A program made the position numbers and the translations under genes. A DNA stretch of 64,000 bases, from assembly GCA_041581635.1 (NCBI GenBank), contig JBFICW010000010.1, positions 8,467 to 72,466 of the forward strand, given 5' to 3'. Numbering within the stretch: position 1 is the first letter of the stretch; each line of letters opens with the position of its first letter. This DNA is from Porticoccus sp041581635 (GTDB lineage Bacteria; Pseudomonadota; Gammaproteobacteria; Pseudomonadales; Porticoccaceae). Shown piece after piece: positions 60,395 through 64,000 of this stretch. The notes below the pieces were generated by a model, which saw nothing but the letters and a program-made list of their open reading frames with translations, did no database searches and was not told the DNA's origin.

Positions 60395-62218
60395 TTATTC
60401 GTCTAAGAAGCTGCGTAGGTGATCCGAACGAGTCGGATGACGTAGTTTACGCAGAGCCTTGGCTTCGATTTGACGGATCCGCTCACGGGTTACATCAAAT
60501 TGTTTGCCGACTTCTTCCAGCGTGTGGTCGGTATTCATATCGATACCAAACCGCATCCTTAGTACTTTGGCTTCTCTTACGGTGAGGCCGTTAAGTACAT
60601 CCCTGGTGGCTTCGGTGAGGCTTTCGCCGGTGGCCGAGTCCACGGGGGAGAGAATATTAACGTCTTCGATGAAATCACCCAAGTGTGAATCTTCATCATC
60701 GCCAATCGGCGTTTCCATGGAAATGGGTTCTTTGGCAATTTTCAGGACTTTGCGAATCTTGTCTTCAGGCATTTCCATACGTTCGCCCAGTTCTTCAGGC
60801 GTTGGCTCGCGGCCCATTTCCTGAAGCATTTGGCGGGAGATACGGTTGAGTTTGTTGATGGTCTCAATCATGTGTACCGGAATACGAATAGTGCGGGCCT
60901 GATCCGCAATAGACCGGGTGATAGCCTGACGAATCCACCATGTAGCATAGGTGGAGAATTTGTAGCCACGGCGATATTCAAACTTATCAACCGCTTTCAT
61001 TAGGCCAATGTTACCTTCCTGAATCAGGTCGAGGAACTGTAGGCCACGGTTGGTGTATTTCTTGGCGATTGAAATCACCAGTCGCAGGTTGGCTTCGACC
61101 ATTTCCTTTTTGGCGCGACGGGCTTTTGCTTCGCCGATAGACATGCGGCGATTGATGTCTTTAACTTGAGAAACGGTCAAGCCGGCTTTCTTTTCGACCT
61201 GTTGTAGGCGGCGCTGGGAGCGCTGGATTTCCGGCGCGAGATTTCTTAGGCGTTCTACGTAAGGTTCACTGCTTTTTAGTAGGCCTTCTACCCAGCTTTC
61301 GTCCGTTTCATTACTGGGGAAGCTGCGAATAAAGTCGGCACGGGGCATTTTCGCATGGCGAATGCAGTGCGCCATGATCTTGCGTTCTTCGCCTCTAATA
61401 ACTGCGAGAGCATCGCGGACGTTTTGAACCATTGCGTCAAATTGACGTGGTGCTAACTTCAGATATTTAAAGTGTTCGCTGAGTGCAAACAAGTGCTCTT
61501 GGGTGGTTTTGTGTTCAATCCCGTGTTTTTGAAAGGCCTTTTTTGCCTTGGCGTTGAGTTGGCGAAGAGTCTCGAAGCGTTCTTTTGCTTCAATAGGGTC
61601 GAGGCCTGTATCGGGCTCGTCGTCATCGTCGTCATCGTCGTCAGTATTGTCTTCTTTTTTTGCAGCTTCAGCTTGAGCGAGGGCCGATGGCACGTGTTCC
61701 ATCGGGTTCAGGTAGCCAATAAGGACATCGCTGAGTTTACGTTCCTCTGTCTCGATCAGGTCGTACTCGGCGAGAATGTGGTCGACTGCGGAGGGCCATT
61801 CTGCCATGGCCGCCAGAAGTTCACGGATACCTTCTTCGATACGCTTGGCGATTTCAATTTCGCCTTCCCGTGTCAGTAGTTCCACAGAGCCCATCTCACG
61901 CATGTACATGCGCACGGGGTCCGTGGTGCGGTGCTGTTCGGTTTCTACTGCAGCCAGTGCAGCAGCAGCCTCTGCCGCTGCAATTTCGTCTGTTGTTGAG
62001 TCGCCGGTGGTGATGAGAAGTTGTTCGGCATCGGGCGCTGTCTCAAAGACATTAATGCCCATGTCGTTAATCATCTGAATGATGTCTTCAACCTGATCAG
62101 GATCTGAAATATCCTCTGGTAGGTGGTCATTCACTTCGGCATAGGTCAGGTATCCCTGTTCTCTGCCTCGGGCGATCAATTCCTTGATACGTGATTGTTG
62201 CTGTGCGTTACCGCTCAT
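60395..62218 (-). CDS. rpoD: RNA polymerase primary sigma factor RpoD (sigma-70)
   Basis: 607 residues, standard length. Region 1.1 (ELIARGREQGYLTYAEVNDHLP), region 1.2 (DPVRMYMREMGSVELLTREGE), an acidic stretch of Asp near residue 195, region 2 with the -10 recognition helix (FSTYATWWIRQAITRSIADQARTIR, quoted in part), region 3 and region 4 with the -35 helix (TLEEVGKQFDVTRERIRQIEAKAL). It directs the housekeeping promoters. It is downstream of dnaG, as in the classic macromolecular-synthesis operon, and has its own promoter candidate. Confidence 0.97.
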   Translation of the reverse strand: MSGNAQQQSRIKELIARGREQGYLTYAEVNDHLPEDISDPDQVEDIIQMINDMGINVFETAPDAEQLLITTGDSTTDEIAAAEAAAALAAVETEQHRTTDPVRMYMREMGSVELLTREGEIEIAKRIEEGIRELLAAMAEWPSAVDHILAEYDLIETEERKLSDVLIGYLNPMEHVPSALAQAEAAKKEDNTDDDDDDDDEPDTGLDPIEAKERFETLRQLNAKAKKAFQKHGIEHKTTQEHLFALSEHFKYLKLAPRQFDAMVQNVRDALAVIRGEERKIMAHCIRHAKMPRADFIRSFPSNETDESWVEGLLKSSEPYVERLRNLAPEIQRSQRRLQQVEKKAGLTVSQVKDINRRMSIGEAKARRAKKEMVEANLRLVISIAKKYTNRGLQFLDLIQEGNIGLMKAVDKFEYRRGYKFSTYATWWIRQAITRSIADQARTIRIPVHMIETINKLNRISRQMLQEMGREPTPEELGERMEMPEDKIRKVLKIAKEPISMETPIGDDEDSHLGDFIEDVNILSPVDSATGESLTEATRDVLNGLTVREAKVLRMRFGIDMNTDHTLEEVGKQFDVTRERIRQIEAKALRKLRHPTRSDHLRSFLDE

Positions 62219-62263
62219 ATACGATCTACTGTCACTGAATTTGGGTGCGAAATAAAACGCGCG

Positions 62264-62292
62264 ATTATACTGGATTAAACCGGTTTTGTCTT
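62264..62292 (-). promoter_or_regulatory. Sigma-70 promoter candidate for rpoD
   Basis: On the minus strand AAGACA, 17 bases, TATAAT, ending 46 bases before the rpoD ATG. The -10 box is perfect and the -35 matches four of six. A TTGACA lies further upstream at a spacing too long to pair with this -10. Confidence 0.5.
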
Positions 62293-62332
62293 ACCTAGTT
62301 TGTCAAAATAGTGCTAAAACTACGACTTTCGT

Positions 62333-64000
62333 TTATTGAAGCCTGGGTTTTCCAAGTATTTGATTGAAAACAGATTTTGTTTCTTCGGAGGGCTGGTCTT
62401 TCGAGAGTTTTAACCAGGCCTGGTTGAGGTTTTTTAAATCGTGATCGTCAATGACCTCTTTTTGGGCCAAATGTTGTAGTAGTTCGAGTGGTTCAAGTTT
62501 GCCGGTAGAGTGCCTCAGCAATTGGTTCAGTATGTCCATAAACTCTTTTTCATTGTCCCTGCTATTGTTGGGTGCAGCTCTCAACAGATCTGTCGCTGCA
62601 ATTTCTGTCAGTTGTTCCAGCTGGCCTGCATCGCGAACCCCTAGCCAATAGGCAAGAATATGATTGAGGGTATAGCTGGGGTTGTTATGAATAACTTCAA
62701 CCAGTGGGATTAGGATGTCGAGCCCTTCCGCATCCAGATGACGCAAGTTGTCCAGCTCAGTAATGAGTTTGGCAAGTTCGGGATGGTTGGCTAAAAGCGC
62801 AATTAAGGTGTGAACCGGCGACATTTTCACCCGTTTCTCTTTATGGGTAAGCACCTCGCGCTGGACTGGCATATTGTCGTAGTCAGCGTGGCCGATCCCA
62901 GCTTCTTCGCCAAAGTACTCGGGATAACCGTCGGAATCCTCAGGTGGCGGTGGCTCCTGACTATATTCCGGTGCGATGGGTTCCACCGGCTTGATTAACC
63001 CTGAAAGCGTATCGGTATCCAGGCCTGTTTTTTGTGACAGGGTTTTCAGCATCAGCGCCTTAAAAACCCCTTGAGGCATACGGTTTATCATTGGTGCGGC
63101 TAATTTGCTTAACCGGGCTCTGCCGTCCAGGGATTCTGTATCAAGCCCTTCTGATACTGAATCAAAGAGAAAATCTGAAATGGGTGTGGCAGATTGTGCC
63201 AGTCTGAGAAATTCGTCACAGCCTATCTCGCGAACCAGTGTGTCGGGGTCTTCTCCATCGGGTAGAAAAAGAAACCTGGCTGAGCGACCATCGATCATCA
63301 TGGGAAGGCTGGTTTCGAGTGCGCGGTGGGCCGCTTTTCTACCGGCATTATCGCCATCAAAGCAGAAAACCACCTCCGAGGTGTAACGGAATAATTTGTC
63401 CAAATGCTCTGGTGTGGCCGCTGTTCCCAGTGTGGCGACGGCGTTGTGGATGCCGTGCTGAGAAAGTGCCGCTACATCCATGTAGCCTTCTACAACGAGT
63501 AGATTAGGGATGTCTCGAAGTTTTTGGTTTGCTTCGAATAGGCCGTAGAGCTCTCTACCTTTGTGAAATAGTGGGGTTTCGGGTGAATTCAGGTATTTGG
63601 GCTTATCGTCGCCGAGCACCCGTCCGCCAAAACCAATGGTTCGGCCTCTCACATCTCGTATGGGAAACATGATGCGGTGGCGAAACCGGTCGTAGAGCTT
63701 GTTTTCTTCTTCCCGCTCAATCAGCAGGCCTGACTCCGTCAGCAGGCGAATATCATCATCGGTTTTCCCCAGATTTTTAAGCAGATTGTCCCAGCCGGGC
63801 GGGGCAAAACCAATGCCGAAGTTGCGGGCTGTCTCTCCGCTCAGGGCTCGGGACTTTAGATAGTCGACGGCCTCTTTTGCTGTCGGATGATTGCGCAGGC
63901 TGCTCCGGTAAAAGCGGTCTGCCTGGTCCATGAGTTCGTATAGTGCTTTGCGTCGTTGACTGGCGGCATCGTTGTGGCTGACTTCGCGGGGCACTTCCAG
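62333..64000 (-). CDS. dnaG: DNA primase DnaG, C-terminal part (cut by window edge)
   Basis: The frame is open to the last base, so the start and the N-terminal zinc domain lie outside; at least 556 residues are visible. Catalytic core: AVDYLKSRALSGETARNFGIGFAP, FRHRIMFPIRDVRGRTIGFGGRVL. Toprim: NLLVVEGYMDVAALSQHG and EVVFCFDGDNAGRKAA with the acidic metal ligands. The C-terminal 150 residues are the helical DnaB-binding domain. It lays RNA primers for replication. The rpoD gene follows 114 bases on. Confidence 0.96.
   Translation of the reverse strand: MEVPREVSHNDAASQRRKALYELMDQADRFYRSSLRNHPTAKEAVDYLKSRALSGETARNFGIGFAPPGWDNLLKNLGKTDDDIRLLTESGLLIEREEENKLYDRFRHRIMFPIRDVRGRTIGFGGRVLGDDKPKYLNSPETPLFHKGRELYGLFEANQKLRDIPNLLVVEGYMDVAALSQHGIHNAVATLGTAATPEHLDKLFRYTSEVVFCFDGDNAGRKAAHRALETSLPMMIDGRSARFLFLPDGEDPDTLVREIGCDEFLRLAQSATPISDFLFDSVSEGLDTESLDGRARLSKLAAPMINRMPQGVFKALMLKTLSQKTGLDTDTLSGLIKPVEPIAPEYSQEPPPPEDSDGYPEYFGEEAGIGHADYDNMPVQREVLTHKEKRVKMSPVHTLIALLANHPELAKLITELDNLRHLDAEGLDILIPLVEVIHNNPSYTLNHILAYWLGVRDAGQLEQLTEIAATDLLRAAPNNSRDNEKEFMDILNQLLRHSTGKLEPLELLQHLAQKEVIDDHDLKNLNQAWLKLSKDQPSEETKSVFNQILGKPRLQ

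Noticed and set aside
62287..62310. TTGACA as the -35 box of the rpoD promoter
   Set aside because: It is 31 bases from the TATAAT, too far to work with it; a weaker AAGACA at 17 bases fits better.
1..64000. CRISPR array or rRNA operon
   Set aside because: No set of regularly spaced identical repeats and no rRNA-like sequence was seen. The attC sites vary in length and sequence and enclose genes.

Overview
The window looks like chromosomal DNA of a free-living, probably marine gammaproteobacterium. The main basis is the right edge, where dnaG, rpoD and a CAU tRNA form the usual end of the macromolecular-synthesis operon. The mix of polyamine/lysine catabolism, Lrp, LysR and MocR regulators also fits. 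I cannot name the genus. Most genes have mid-range GC. The 11-16 kb stretch and parts of 56-60 kb are visibly more AT-rich.

Layout. (1) 1-8.4 kb: one leftward run of tightly packed, partly overlapping genes. It encodes an Hsp70-like protein (cut by the window edge), a MotA/TolQ/ExbB-type channel, a small secreted protein, a PEGA + SUMF1-fold protein, a TPR protein with one membrane anchor, two lipoproteins and a TPR protein with a TonB-like C-terminus. This looks like an uncharacterised envelope machine. (2) 8.5-10.7 kb: an AEC transporter and a class III CoA-transferase. (3) 11.06-16.1 kb: an integron gene-cassette array with no integrase in the window. It has five attC sites of 72-90 bp and six cassettes, all reading rightward. 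The cassettes encode a secreted protein, an unknown protein, a RipA-like membrane protein, a HEPN-like protein, a KAP-type NTPase and an ABM-fold protein. (4) 16.3-25.4 kb: lysine/cadaverine/putrescine catabolism. It holds an Lrp regulator, a fold-III decarboxylase, glutaryl-CoA dehydrogenase, two class III aminotransferases, a gamma-glutamyl-polyamine synthetase, a gamma-glutamyl hydrolase and a LuxR regulator. With the CoA-transferase this gives a plausible route from lysine or cadaverine through glutarate and glutaryl-CoA to crotonyl-CoA. (5) 25.5-40.5 kb: a mixed region with a His-rich outer-membrane-type protein, an M6 metalloprotease, a NYN protein, an S4 protein, ArfB, an RsuA-type pseudouridine synthase, a LysR/AhpD-like pair, a PNPOx-ferredoxin-reductase fusion, a di-haem peroxidase, a MocR regulator and a YdjM-like membrane protein. 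(6) 40.8-51.2 kb: a six-gene leftward operon of circularly permuted ATP-grasp, alpha-E and transglutaminase proteins. It is preceded by a near-perfect sigma-54 promoter. (7) 51.4-54.8 kb: a MoxR-like AAA ATPase and a protein that fuses a PCMT-type methyltransferase to a GspE/PilB-type ATPase. (8) 55-60.2 kb: class I aldolase, then a P-type cation ATPase with small ORFs and a decayed universal-stress-protein gene, flanked by two copies of a 55-bp repeat. (9) 60.2-64 kb: terminator, tRNA(CAU), rpoD and dnaG (partial).

The strongest unusual signals are the cassette array, whose boundaries pass a complementarity test at four of five closed cassettes (the fifth has one mismatch); the envelope gene cluster at 1-8.4 kb; the methyltransferase-secretion ATPase fusion; and the sigma-54 element in front of the ATP-grasp/alpha-E/transglutaminase operon. 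All functional statements rest on motif reading by eye. No database search was run.
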